64,000 nucleotides of DNA from RGIG4140 sp045614025 (GTDB lineage Bacteria; Pseudomonadota; Alphaproteobacteria; CAAHEQ01; UBA3637): NCBI GenBank assembly GCA_045614025.1, contig JAZLCE010000039.1, forward strand, positions 1 through 64,000. Reading direction: 5' to 3'. Below are positions 49,390 to 57,393 of the stretch, one piece after another. Numbering within the stretch: the stretch's first letter is position 1; each line of letters starts with the position of its first letter. The notes beneath the pieces are model-generated. The model did not search any database and was not told the origin of the DNA. It worked only from the letters and a program-made list of their open reading frames with translations. The translations under genes and the position numbers were made by a program.

Positions 49390-51180
49390 TTATTTTTTGC
49401 TTTGTAATATGAGTTTATTATCTTTATAAACACCTGTTTCAATGATTTGCCCTTGTTTGTTATAAATAGAATATTCTCCATTTAATTGATCATTTTGATA
49501 TATTGCTTTTATTTTAAGCTCGCCAGTTTCATAGTGCCAAACAGCAACGCCTTCTTTAATATCTTTCCAAGAGTTTTCGGATATCTTTTTTTCTTGATAT
49601 GGAATAATGGATTTTAAGGTGCCGTTGTCATAGTAGTAATAATATTTTGTTTCAGATGAATCATTTTTAAAGGTTTTAATGCTTTTTAGTTTACCATCAC
49701 TATGATAATTTTTTCTCTCAATTATTTTTCCAAGTTTTTCAAAGGTTTCTGAATATCCTTTTTTGTTAAATTCTTTAATCATTGTATCAGCATACGCATG
49801 ATTGGTTAAATGATGCTCTTCTTTTTCTAATTTATTATCTTTGTTATAATAGAAATCAACATTTCCAACTCGTTTGATTTTTGGAGAGTTTTCATCTGAT
49901 ATTTTGCAAGAATAGGTAATTGAAACGCCATTGGGATCAAAATTTATGATTTTGCTAAAATGTCTGTTTGGACATTTAAAGCATAAGTCAGATAAATCTA
50001 AAATCACATCACTTGGATTATCACAAGCATAACATTCCCCTTGATAATCCATTAAAGGCTTATCTTCAGGGCAATTGCTTTGTTTGATATTTGGTTCCAA
50101 AAAAGTTGAATTTTGAGTGGTTGTTTCTTCGTTTGTGTTTAAAATGCAATTTTTAGAATCGTTATCAATGGAGAGGATATCGTCATCCATTTCTTGTGTT
50201 TCTTCTATACGATTTGGGCAAATAGTGGCGCAATTTCCAGCTTTAACAAGAATGTCATCTTCTGTGTTACAAGAATAGCAGTTTCCCATAATATCTCTTA
50301 ATGGTTTTTCTTTAGGGCAGCTAGATAAGGCGCAATAATCTATGGATTCATTTTCATCTTCAATATGAATTGTTGTTCTTTTCTCCTGACAGATGTTGCA
50401 ATTTTTTGCATCTTGAATCGATAGAGGTTCATCGCAAGAAAGGCACTGTCCGTGGGATTTTATTGGTTTATCAGCAGGGCAATTTATTAATCCACAGCCT
50501 GCGTTTTTGTATAATTTGCGTGTAGGGTTTCCTTGTTCATCTGTGCACATACTTTGACATAAGTGAACATCATTTGGTGACATATCAAGCACCCCCTCAT
50601 ATGAACAATTATAGCAAGAGCCTTTTTCTCTTAATGGATGAGTTTCAGGGCAACTGATGGGTTCAATTTTGCAGTCACCAAAAGTGTTCTTGCTTGTATT
50701 TTCAGGGCATTCTTTTAATGCGCATCCAAAAAAAGTTTTTCTTCTTGTTGAAGAGCCGTTTATTTGGCATTTTGTTTCACAGTCATTTTCGTTTTTAAGT
50801 TTAATAACTTCAAGTTCAGAACAAGGGTAACAGTTGCCGTGAATATCTTTTAATGGCGCATTTTCTGGACATGTTTCCTTATTTATTGGTTCGCAGTGAC
50901 CCCATGTGTCTTTTTTAAGTCCATCAGGGCAATTGATAAGTTCGCAATTGTCTGAATCAGATGTTTTTCGGATATAGGTTCCTTCTTGTGTTTTGCATAA
51001 ACTGGAACAGTCGATCAATCTGTTGGGTTTAAAGCTTTTTAGGCTGTTACAACTTTGACAATAGCCATCTTTATCTAACACCATTCCTTGAGGGCAGATG
51101 GCTGGGACAGAGGAATTATCATTTGCAAAAGAGGATAAACTTAAAAAACAAATTAAACCTGTTAAGAGTATTTTTTTCAT
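49390..51180 (-). CDS. Secreted cysteine-rich repeat protein with C-terminal YwqK-type repeats
   Basis: 596 residues from ATG 51180 (GAGG nine bases upstream; the ATG nine bases earlier touches the GAGG). Residues 1-20 (MKKILLTGLICFLSLSSFAN) are a Sec signal peptide. Then about eight modules of 45-60 residues with the pattern C-P-x-D/E-x-P-L-x-D-x-x-G-x-C-Y-x-C, a spacer, and C-x(2,3)-C, about 40 cysteines in total, probably disulfide-knotted in the periplasm or outside. The last 130 residues have strand-rich YYYYDNGTLKS and GEYSIYNKQGQIIETGVYKD, as in YwqK/MORN_2 repeats. Partner of the gene 51182; the two overlap. Confidence 0.8.
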   Translation of the reverse strand: MKKILLTGLICFLSLSSFANDNSSVPAICPQGMVLDKDGYCQSCNSLKSFKPNRLIDCSSLCKTQEGTYIRKTSDSDNCELINCPDGLKKDTWGHCEPINKETCPENAPLKDIHGNCYPCSELEVIKLKNENDCETKCQINGSSTRRKTFFGCALKECPENTSKNTFGDCKIEPISCPETHPLREKGSCYNCSYEGVLDMSPNDVHLCQSMCTDEQGNPTRKLYKNAGCGLINCPADKPIKSHGQCLSCDEPLSIQDAKNCNICQEKRTTIHIEDENESIDYCALSSCPKEKPLRDIMGNCYSCNTEDDILVKAGNCATICPNRIEETQEMDDDILSIDNDSKNCILNTNEETTTQNSTFLEPNIKQSNCPEDKPLMDYQGECYACDNPSDVILDLSDLCFKCPNRHFSKIINFDPNGVSITYSCKISDENSPKIKRVGNVDFYYNKDNKLEKEEHHLTNHAYADTMIKEFNKKGYSETFEKLGKIIERKNYHSDGKLKSIKTFKNDSSETKYYYYYDNGTLKSIIPYQEKKISENSWKDIKEGVAVWHYETGELKIKAIYQNDQLNGEYSIYNKQGQIIETGVYKDNKLILQSKK

Positions 51181-51181
51181 G

Positions 51182-52027
51182 TTATTCATCCTCTTTCATT
51201 TCGCAAGTATAAAAATATGTGTATGGTGATGCGCTGATGGTTGTAATTTCTCTATTTGGGCATTTTTCGCATCCTTTAATTGAGTTAACATCATGATGAT
51301 AAAGGCAAGGTATGCAATTGCCATTTTCATCTAAAATCGGTTTATCATCAGGGCAGTTTTTGGCTGTTAACTCATCAAAAGCAGCTTGTTTTTCTTCTTC
51401 ATAAAAATGATTATTTTCTTTTAGCTGACAAGATATTCCACCTAAGCCATTATCAAACCATGCGCCACTAGAGAATCGATTTTTGCAATTGTCGCAACCT
51501 GTCACAGCATTAATTGACTCTTCAACAGAAGTGCAACTATGGCAATTTCCCTCGCTATCCATTATTGGTGTTTCATCAGGGCATTTTTTTAGCAAACAAT
51601 AGGGGCCAGATTGGTATCTGTTTGTTTTATTTAAACAGGCTTGTTCGCATAAGTTAAGTTTATCAAACGGCATTGAAATAGGAAGCGGGTCATCACAAGA
51701 ACGGCAATTTCCATTATTATCAATCAATGGTTTATCATCAGGACATTCGCCATTTATAGCTTGTGTTGAAACTTCTTCTTCAGCTGATTCTTGCGTTGCC
51801 TCTTGGCAATTTTCTTGAGCGCTGGTAAGCATATTCATAAATTTAAAAAAATCATTTGGGTCTTTTGAGTGCGTGTTTCCCATTTTTTCAAGGTTTGTTT
51901 TGGTTTCTTCACAAGTGATGCAGTTGCCATCAATCCATATAACTGGTTTTTCTTTGGGGCATTCTTGGGCAAAGGCTGAATAAGAAATTGAAGTTGTTAA
52001 TAAAATAAGTAAAAAAATATAACGCAT
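51182..52027 (-). CDS. Secreted cysteine-rich repeat protein (281 aa)
   Basis: 281 residues; AAGGAGGACTT before ATG 52027. Signal peptide MRYIFLLILLTTSISYSAFA. About five modules of the same type as in the next gene: CPKEKPVIWIDGNCITC, CPDDKPLIDNNGNCRSC, CPDETPIMDSEGNCHSC and CPDDKPILDENGNCIPC, each with further C-x2-C or KCPNR. The stop overlaps the open frame of the downstream larger paralog, so they form an operon. Promoter: minus TTGCTT (52087-52082), 17 bases, TATAAC (52064-52059). Function unknown; surface display or envelope role inferred. Confidence 0.82.
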   Translation of the reverse strand: MRYIFLLILLTTSISYSAFAQECPKEKPVIWIDGNCITCEETKTNLEKMGNTHSKDPNDFFKFMNMLTSAQENCQEATQESAEEEVSTQAINGECPDDKPLIDNNGNCRSCDDPLPISMPFDKLNLCEQACLNKTNRYQSGPYCLLKKCPDETPIMDSEGNCHSCTSVEESINAVTGCDNCKNRFSSGAWFDNGLGGISCQLKENNHFYEEEKQAAFDELTAKNCPDDKPILDENGNCIPCLYHHDVNSIKGCEKCPNREITTISASPYTYFYTCEMKEDE

Positions 52028-52198
52028 AAGTCCTCCTTAATTTTTTTGTGCTTAATTTGTTATAAATCTTTTTTTATAACAAAGCAAACAAATTTTATTT
52101 TAAGTAATGGGTGGAAAACAGTTGCTTGTTTTTTTAATTGGTTAATGGTAAAAAAAACATATAAAACAAACTAAAGTAAATAAAAGGAGTTATATTAA

Positions 52199-52426
52199 AT
52201 GGCGTTTTTTGAATTTTTAAAAAACTTGTTTTCGCCTGAAGCAAAGGAAAAACAATCCGTTTTGGATAATATAAAGGATGCTTTGGCGATTTTGGATGCT
52301 GAAAATTTGAAGAATAACATTATTTCGCAAGAAGAAAAGCTTGATTCTTTACCTCAAAGCGCAAAAGAAGAGGAAGAAGACTTGGCAGCTTTAGAGTTGC
52401 TTGATGAAGAGGAAGAATTTATGTGA
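52199..52426 (+). CDS. Small acidic protein
   Basis: 75 residues with AAAAGGAG before the ATG. It begins with an amphipathic hydrophobic helix (MAFFEFLKNLFSPEAKEKQS) and ends very acidic (KEEEEDLAALELLDEEEEFM). It has no cysteines and no signal peptide. The start resembles that of the methyltransferase at 48442 (MFNFFKKLFSKSKDEKQ), perhaps a shared membrane-touching helix. Function unknown. Confidence 0.55.
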   Translation: MAFFEFLKNLFSPEAKEKQSVLDNIKDALAILDAENLKNNIISQEEKLDSLPQSAKEEEEDLAALELLDEEEEFM

Positions 52427-52440
52427 TTTAAGTTAAATGT

Positions 52441-52469
52441 TTGCCAAAATATCATTAATATGGTATAAT
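52441..52469 (+). promoter_or_regulatory. Promoter of the barrel-like protein gene
   Basis: TTGCCA (52441-52446), 17-base spacer, TATAAT (52464-52469) with TG extension; only 25 bases before the GTG start. Confidence 0.7.
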
Positions 52470-52493
52470 ATTTGATATAAGGAGGTGGGGTTA

Positions 52494-53681
52494 GTGGAAA
52501 AATCAGAAGAAACTGGTAAAACAGGTGTCTCGGCAAAGGAGAAATGCAAACAAGTAGCGCGTGTTGTTTTTGAAAATGTTCATTTTGGTGATGTTAAAAG
52601 TTTTGGTGGACTTTTAAATTGCTTTAAAGAGATAGGGGTTGGCATATATAATGCGGCAACATCTCCTGATTTAAATAAAATGCCAACACCCAAACAAAGT
52701 TTTGAAAGTTTTCAGAGTGATAATAGAGTAAAAACACTATCTCAGGCTTGGGATTTTCAACGTCCTCAAGAAACAGTTATAGACCCTACAACATTTTATC
52801 ATGTCAGTTATACAGGCGATACACGCACAGTTTATAGATATAATCAGCGTTTTGATTGTTCCATAAATGCAAAAAACGCTAATTTATTACCATCGACTGT
52901 TTCATATGGTTTAAATATAAATGAAACTGCTTATGCAAGAAATCCTTATGAAAGAGAATTAGGAGATGCTATTACTACATCAGTTTTATCGCCAAATTTG
53001 GCTACAGCTTACAGTGCAATTCCTTTTTTTCGAGATGTTGCAGGTGGTAGGGTAATTGGCGGTACAAATGTTTTTCTTGAAAGGGAAATAAATCAAGGAA
53101 GAATGGGATTATCTTATGGTCGACATATGATGATGCCTGATATTGTTCATCCTATGATGAGTGCAAGTGGAAGCAATGAGTTATGGAATATGCGTCAACG
53201 TGTTTTAGAAACAACTGTTTCTCCATCTGCGTTTAGTGCTTATTATAAAGATGAAGATAATAATATAGAGTGTACGCTCTATGGTTCTGAAAAAGGATTT
53301 GTAGGTTTTGGGTGTAGCAGATCATTTGATTCTGAAAAAGGGCGGGTTAATTCTGTTATTAGCTATGATCCTGATAATGGTGGGGCAAGAGTTAATGTTG
53401 GTGTTAGTTATAATGTTGAAGACGGGTACCGATTGAATGCTTATGGTTCATTTTCTGGTCAGGAGCAAGCTTGGTGTGCTGATGCTCAGGTGGAACTTCC
53501 AGAAAACAAAGCAGGGGTTGATAGTTTAAATTTACATGCGTATGCGACAAAAGATAAACAAGGAAAAACAGAGGCTAGGGTAGGAATGGAAACTCTTTTT
53601 GAAAATGGTGTTATTGTTGGGGCTGAGGTAAGTAATAAAGATGGTTTTTCTATGTATGGTGGTGTGAATTATCGTTTTTAA
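52494..53681 (+). CDS. Beta-strand-rich, barrel-like protein without signal peptide
   Basis: 395 residues from GTG 52494; AGGAGG ends nine bases upstream, whereas a GTG at 52485 touches it. The N-terminal 60 residues are soluble (EKSEETGKTGVSAKEKCKQV). The C-terminal half alternates polar and hydrophobic residues in strand pairs (RVNSVISYDPDNGGARVNVG, VSYNVEDGYRLNAYGSFSG, TEARVGMETLFENGVIVGAEVS) and ends FSMYGGVNYRF, with the terminal aromatic of outer-membrane barrels. Yet no Sec signal peptide exists at either start. It may be exported by another route or fold as a soluble beta-repeat domain. Family not recognised. Confidence 0.7.
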   Translation: MEKSEETGKTGVSAKEKCKQVARVVFENVHFGDVKSFGGLLNCFKEIGVGIYNAATSPDLNKMPTPKQSFESFQSDNRVKTLSQAWDFQRPQETVIDPTTFYHVSYTGDTRTVYRYNQRFDCSINAKNANLLPSTVSYGLNINETAYARNPYERELGDAITTSVLSPNLATAYSAIPFFRDVAGGRVIGGTNVFLEREINQGRMGLSYGRHMMMPDIVHPMMSASGSNELWNMRQRVLETTVSPSAFSAYYKDEDNNIECTLYGSEKGFVGFGCSRSFDSEKGRVNSVISYDPDNGGARVNVGVSYNVEDGYRLNAYGSFSGQEQAWCADAQVELPENKAGVDSLNLHAYATKDKQGKTEARVGMETLFENGVIVGAEVSNKDGFSMYGGVNYRF

Positions 53682-53760
53682 TATTTTGTGAGAAATTTTT
53701 TAATTCTTGTATTTTATTTTTTTAATAATAATCTGATTTTTTGATATTTTAAATAATTTT

Positions 53761-53789
53761 TTGACAGGGTTTTGAACCTATGGTATAAT
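53761..53789 (+). promoter_or_regulatory. Consensus promoter of the YwqK-repeat gene
   Basis: TTGACA (53761-53766), 17-base spacer, TATAAT (53784-53789) with TG extension; 34 bases before the ATG. Confidence 0.78.
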
Positions 53790-53823
53790 GATAAAATATC
53801 AGGGGATTATCAAGGAGTCTTAA

Positions 53824-54537
53824 ATGAAAAAAGGATTATTTGTTTTTTTATTAATGTTTTGTTGTTCATTTTCAGCCATGGCAAAGGTTTATGGCCCAGG
53901 CGATCTTTCATCATGTGATGATAAAATGTGTGAACAATCAGGGAATTTAGCAAATGGTGTTTTAACAGAATATCATGAAAATGGGAATTTGGAGCGAGAA
54001 GTAACTTTTGAAAATGGCGTGCTTGAGGGTATTTCAAAAGTATATTATGAAAATGGGAATTTATTGGGAGAAGATCCTTGGAAAAATGGTATGGCTGAGG
54101 GAATTTCAAAATTGTATTATGAAAATGGGAATTTAAAATTTGAAATGCCTTGGAAAAATGGAGCGATAGAGGGAATTGCAAAAGGGTATTGCGAAAATGG
54201 AAATTTGTTGTCAGAAGTGCCTTGGAAAAATGGAGCGAGAGAGGGAATTTCAAAAGAGTATTACGAAAATGGAAATTTAAAGCGAGAAGTGCCTTGGAAA
54301 AATGGCGTGCGAGAGGGTATTTCAAAAGAGTATTATGAAAATGGGAATTTGTTGCTAGAAGTGCCTTATAAAAATGATAAGCTTGAGGGAATTGCAAAAG
54401 AGTATTATATAAATGGGAATTTGAAATGCGAAATTGTTTATAAAGAGGGGGAAGCGATTTCTGGATTTATGTATGATGCCATCACGGGCAAAAAACAAGA
54501 AATGACGAATGCGCATTTGCATAATTTGTTGAAATAG
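53824..54537 (+). CDS. Exported YwqK/MORN_2 repeat protein
   Basis: 237 residues; AAGGAG before the ATG. Signal peptide MKKGLFVFLLMFCCSFSAMA. From about residue 45 eight near-identical 23-residue repeats follow with consensus E-G-I-x-K-x-Y-Y-E-N-G-N-L-x-x-E-x-P-W-K-N-G-x. These are the YYxNGxLxxExxxKxGxxEG repeats found in YwqK antitoxin-like and MORN_2 proteins. The repeats form a beta-sheet rod, here in the periplasm or outside. A conserved pair of cysteines (SCDDKMC) precedes them. A long antisense frame across the repeats is a by-product of the repetition. Confidence 0.88.
   Translation: MKKGLFVFLLMFCCSFSAMAKVYGPGDLSSCDDKMCEQSGNLANGVLTEYHENGNLEREVTFENGVLEGISKVYYENGNLLGEDPWKNGMAEGISKLYYENGNLKFEMPWKNGAIEGIAKGYCENGNLLSEVPWKNGAREGISKEYYENGNLKREVPWKNGVREGISKEYYENGNLLLEVPYKNDKLEGIAKEYYINGNLKCEIVYKEGEAISGFMYDAITGKKQEMTNAHLHNLLK
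53990..54440 (+). repeat. Tandem 69-bp coding repeats
   Basis: Units of 69 bases with the shared text TATTATGAAAATGGGAATTT and GGAATTTCAAA are highly alike at DNA level, more than the protein demands. Copy number may vary between strains by slippage or recombination. Confidence 0.8.
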
Positions 54538-54540
54538 CTT

Positions 54541-54567
54541 TCATTTATTTAAAAATCAAATAAATGA
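54541..54567 (+). terminator. AT-rich hairpin after the YwqK-repeat gene (weak terminator)
   Basis: Perfect 10-bp stem TCATTTATTT/AAATAAATGA with a seven-base loop just after the stop; no real T-run follows. Confidence 0.35.
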
Positions 54568-54625
54568 GTTGTCTTAAATTAACATATTGATTTTAAAGAT
54601 GTTATTTGCGCGCAATTTTTAATTA

Positions 54626-54654
54626 TTGTTAAAAATCGAAAAATATGCTACAAT
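54626..54654 (+). promoter_or_regulatory. Promoter of the zincin-like gene
   Basis: TTGTTA (54626-54631), 17-base spacer, TACAAT (54649-54654) with TG extension; 29 bases before the ATG. Confidence 0.65.
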
Positions 54655-54683
54655 AAATCTATTGGTTTTAAAAGGAGGGGACT

Positions 54684-56060
54684 ATGGAAAATTCAATGGA
54701 TTGTGTGTTGGTGCGCTTTGGGTTGCCCGTCTTAAGTGAAGAAGAGCAAAGAAAAGTTGCGTTTGCTGAAAAAGTTTTGCAAGATGCTGTTAAAAGTTCT
54801 TTATCGAGGAATATGGTAAAAGCTTTTTATACAGCAAAAGATATTAGAGAATTTCGAAAGTTGGTTGCTCAAAAGAAAAAGGCAAAAGAATTGCCGTTAA
54901 AAGACTTTTTAGCATTAGATCCAAAGGATTTGACACCTGAAGAAAAAATGATTCAATCGGCTTTATCATTTTTATATGAGCAAAATGCTCAAACGCCACC
55001 TATTTACAAATCTTTTCCTAAAAGAGATAAACCACTTGTAATTGATTGCACGATTGGGGTTGATAAGTATGCTGGTATATATATGACAGATCTCAATGAA
55101 ATCCATTTAAAAGGAAAAGGAAAAAAATTATCCCGCGTTCTTGAAATACTTGCACATGAATTAAAGCATGCAGAACAACATATCGGTATTGATGGCTTAG
55201 AATTAAATAATTATCAAAAACAACAGTTGCATTTTTTAGATGAAGCGTTGGCATATGCGTGTGATAAATTTGTGTTAGATAGGTATTATAAAGAATTTCC
55301 AGAAGAAAGACGCGAAAAATCCATTTTAGAAAGATTGTTTGGCTCTCCAGAACTAGATGAATTTGAAGGGGATATGTCATCAAAATGGGTGGCTGATCAT
55401 GTGATGAATTTTATGTATTCAGATGTTTCTTCAAATTATAAAAATAGATATGATGAAGATTTGCCAATTTTATATGCAGATAAGGGGTTAACAAGCATCC
55501 CAGATGCTTTTGGCGTTGATAAAAAAGATATGGTGTCTGTTATAAAAGCGTTGGATTCATTTGTTTCAAAAAAAGCAACAACGCCGTTGGGTATTTTAAT
55601 ACAAGCCGTTGCAAATGAAGATAGCAAAAAAATAACAAGAATTTGCAACGCAAAAAACAGCCAAAAAGAATATGCGATTGATCAAGAGAAGTTAAGGGTT
55701 TTTATTGAAAGTTCCTGTGTGAATAATGCCTCTGCTTTTAAAGCGATCATGGAAAGTAATCGCTTTGAAAAAGATGATTTTGCTGATTTTATGACCAGTG
55801 TGTTGCACATTTCAGATGAGGAAGTGTTAACAGAGTCTATTAAAGAAAATCGCTTGAAAAATTTTGAATTTTTAATCACCAAAACTGATGATAAAGGAAA
55901 GCCATTGTTTTCAAATAAAACGCTTAAAAAAATATTTTCTTTAATTGAAGAAACGGCTTTTAATGAGGGGGAAATCGCCCTTCAAAAAGAGGCTGAAAAA
56001 ATATTAAATAAAGTGATAACAAAACCCATAAAAAAGATGGGTAAAGACCCAAGAGAATAA
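54684..56060 (+). CDS. Zincin-like (HExxH) putative metallopeptidase
   Basis: 458 residues; AAAAGGAGGGG before the ATG. At residues 153-162 the helix VLEILAHELKHAEQH carries HELKH (His158, Glu159, His162), the zinc-binding HExxH; LDEALAYACDKF about 25 residues later has Glu187, a likely third ligand as in gluzincins. A short strand with IYMTDLNEIHLKG upstream fits the edge strand of zincins. The C-terminal 180 residues are helical repeats of about 35 residues (TPLGILIQAVANEDSKKITR, LTESIKENRLKNFEFLITK) that look ankyrin-like. No signal peptide; ends MGKDPRE. An effector-like soluble protease is inferred. Confidence 0.75.
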   Translation: MENSMDCVLVRFGLPVLSEEEQRKVAFAEKVLQDAVKSSLSRNMVKAFYTAKDIREFRKLVAQKKKAKELPLKDFLALDPKDLTPEEKMIQSALSFLYEQNAQTPPIYKSFPKRDKPLVIDCTIGVDKYAGIYMTDLNEIHLKGKGKKLSRVLEILAHELKHAEQHIGIDGLELNNYQKQQLHFLDEALAYACDKFVLDRYYKEFPEERREKSILERLFGSPELDEFEGDMSSKWVADHVMNFMYSDVSSNYKNRYDEDLPILYADKGLTSIPDAFGVDKKDMVSVIKALDSFVSKKATTPLGILIQAVANEDSKKITRICNAKNSQKEYAIDQEKLRVFIESSCVNNASAFKAIMESNRFEKDDFADFMTSVLHISDEEVLTESIKENRLKNFEFLITKTDDKGKPLFSNKTLKKIFSLIEETAFNEGEIALQKEAEKILNKVITKPIKKMGKDPRE

Positions 56061-56121
56061 GCTCTTTTAAATATGAAATAAAAGCAAAATATAAATATTT
56101 ATGCCATAAAAGAGGATATCC

Positions 56122-56150
56122 TTGATTTTTTGATAAATTTGGGATATTCT
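56122..56150 (+). promoter_or_regulatory. Promoter of tsaB-rimI
   Basis: TTGATT (56122-56127), 17-base spacer, TATTCT (56145-56150); 38 bases before the tsaB ATG. Confidence 0.5.
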
Positions 56151-56187
56151 AACAGATATGTTGTTTAGTTAACTTAAAGAGGAAAAC

Positions 56188-56793
56188 ATGCTTTTATTAT
56201 CTTTAGATACCGCGTCAACAACGCTTTCTCTTTCGTTGTTTGAAAATGAAAAAGTTTTGGCAAAATTTGATGAAACAATGCTTCGCGGTCAAGCAGAACG
56301 TTTGATCCCTGAAATTCAAACGTTGTTTCAAAAAGCAGGGCGCGAAGTTAAAGACTTGTCTGCTGTGTCTGTTGGAGTTGGCCCAGGGTCGTTTACGGGT
56401 GTTCGCGTGGCGTTGGCAACGGCTAGAGGGTTTGCCTTGGCGCTGAATGTTCCTGTTTATGGCGTTTCCTCTTTAGATGCTTATGCTTATGGAGCAGGGG
56501 AAGATGTTTTTGTTGCGCTTGATACAAAGCGTGGTGATTTTTATGTGGCAGGCTATAACAAAGATTTGGAAGAAGTTTTTGAGCCTCGTGTGATGTCAAT
56601 GGATGAAATTAAGATTTTAAATCCCAAGTTAATTGCTTCAGATGTGCCTGATGTCTTTATGCAAGAAGGGTTTAAAATGCGCGAAAATGATTTTTCTCTT
56701 TCAGAACAAATTGCAAAAATTGCTCTTGCTCGTGGGGAAGAAAATTTGCCCGCAGAACCAATGTATTTAAGAGATGCAGATGTCACTGTGTGA
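56188..56793 (+). CDS. tsaB: tRNA threonylcarbamoyladenosine biosynthesis protein TsaB
   Basis: 201 residues. LLSLDTASTTLSLSLFENEKVL at the start and SVGVGPGSFTGVRVALATARGFALALNVPVYGVSSLDA are the TsaB signature (ASKHA fold without own catalysis). With TsaD and TsaE it makes t6A37 on ANN-decoding tRNAs. AAGAGGAAAAC precedes the ATG. The 3' end overlaps the rimI frame by about 14-20 bases, the usual tsaB-rimI pairing. Confidence 0.95.
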   Translation: MLLLSLDTASTTLSLSLFENEKVLAKFDETMLRGQAERLIPEIQTLFQKAGREVKDLSAVSVGVGPGSFTGVRVALATARGFALALNVPVYGVSSLDAYAYGAGEDVFVALDTKRGDFYVAGYNKDLEEVFEPRVMSMDEIKILNPKLIASDVPDVFMQEGFKMRENDFSLSEQIAKIALARGEENLPAEPMYLRDADVTV

Positions 56794-57214
56794 GTTGACT
56801 TTAGCGCATGTTGAAGTGGCAAGTTTATTGCATGCATCAGCTTTTGATAAGCCTTGGAGTGAACAAGAATTTAAAGGCCTTCTTTCTTTATCAACCACTA
56901 AAGGCTGGATGGATGAAAGCTCTTTATTAATGATTTCTCATGTGTTAGATGAAATTGAAATTTTAACCATTTTAACGCATCCAAACGCCAGAGGGCAGGG
57001 CAAGGCAAAAGCTCTTTTAACTCACTTAATTCAATATGCCAAAGAAAATAATGTTACCCAAATTTTTTTAGAAGTGAACATTGAAAACAAACCGGCTATT
57101 TCTTTATATGAAACAATGGGTTTTATAAAAACAGGTGTGCGCAAAAATTATTATAAGATGAGGGATGGATCTTTTCGTGACGCTCTTTTATACAGGATTT
57201 TAACGAACATCTAA
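56780..57214 (+). CDS. rimI: GNAT acetyltransferase, RimI type
   Basis: 144 residues from ATG 56780 (an ATG two codons before, 56774, is equally possible). GNAT fold: DKPWSEQEFKGLLS near the N-terminus, the acetyl-CoA-binding ILTHPNARGQGKAKALLTHLIQYAK (Q/R-x-x-G-x-G/A) and FLEVNIENKPAISLYETMGFIKTGVRKNYY. RimI acetylates the N-terminus of S18 and possibly other proteins. It overlaps tsaB. The last bases are duplicated, imperfectly, about 100 bases downstream. Confidence 0.92.
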   Translation: MSLCELTLAHVEVASLLHASAFDKPWSEQEFKGLLSLSTTKGWMDESSLLMISHVLDEIEILTILTHPNARGQGKAKALLTHLIQYAKENNVTQIFLEVNIENKPAISLYETMGFIKTGVRKNYYKMRDGSFRDALLYRILTNI

Positions 57215-57365
57215 AGCGAAAAAAATTATCTTATGTAGGCTTTTCTACACTGCAATAAATTTTTTCATCTTTATCTGTTGCGCTAAAATCCTGTATCTTT
57301 TTAACGAACATCTAAAGTCAAAAAAATCATCTTGTGTGGGTTTTCTTGACTGCAATAAATTTTTC
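57198..57365. repeat. Imperfect direct repeat (about 67 bp, offset about 100) at the 3' end of rimI
   Basis: 57198-57266 and 57299-57365 both read TTTTAACGAACATCTAAAG, an A-run with ATC, and end CTGCAATAAATTTTT. The first copy includes the rimI stop. Between them, AAAATCCTGTA (57285-57295) is the exact reverse complement of TACAGGATTTT (57191-57201) in rimI. The segment has no gene; a tandem duplication of the gene end is likely. Confidence 0.65.
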
Positions 57366-57393
57366 TTATATTTATTTGGATTTTTTATAAAAT

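Noticed and set aside
53810..54397. Long minus-strand open frame (195 codons) with repeats
   Set aside because: It is the antisense of the YwqK-repeat gene; the repetition keeps the frame open. The plus-strand gene has promoter, binding site and signal peptide.
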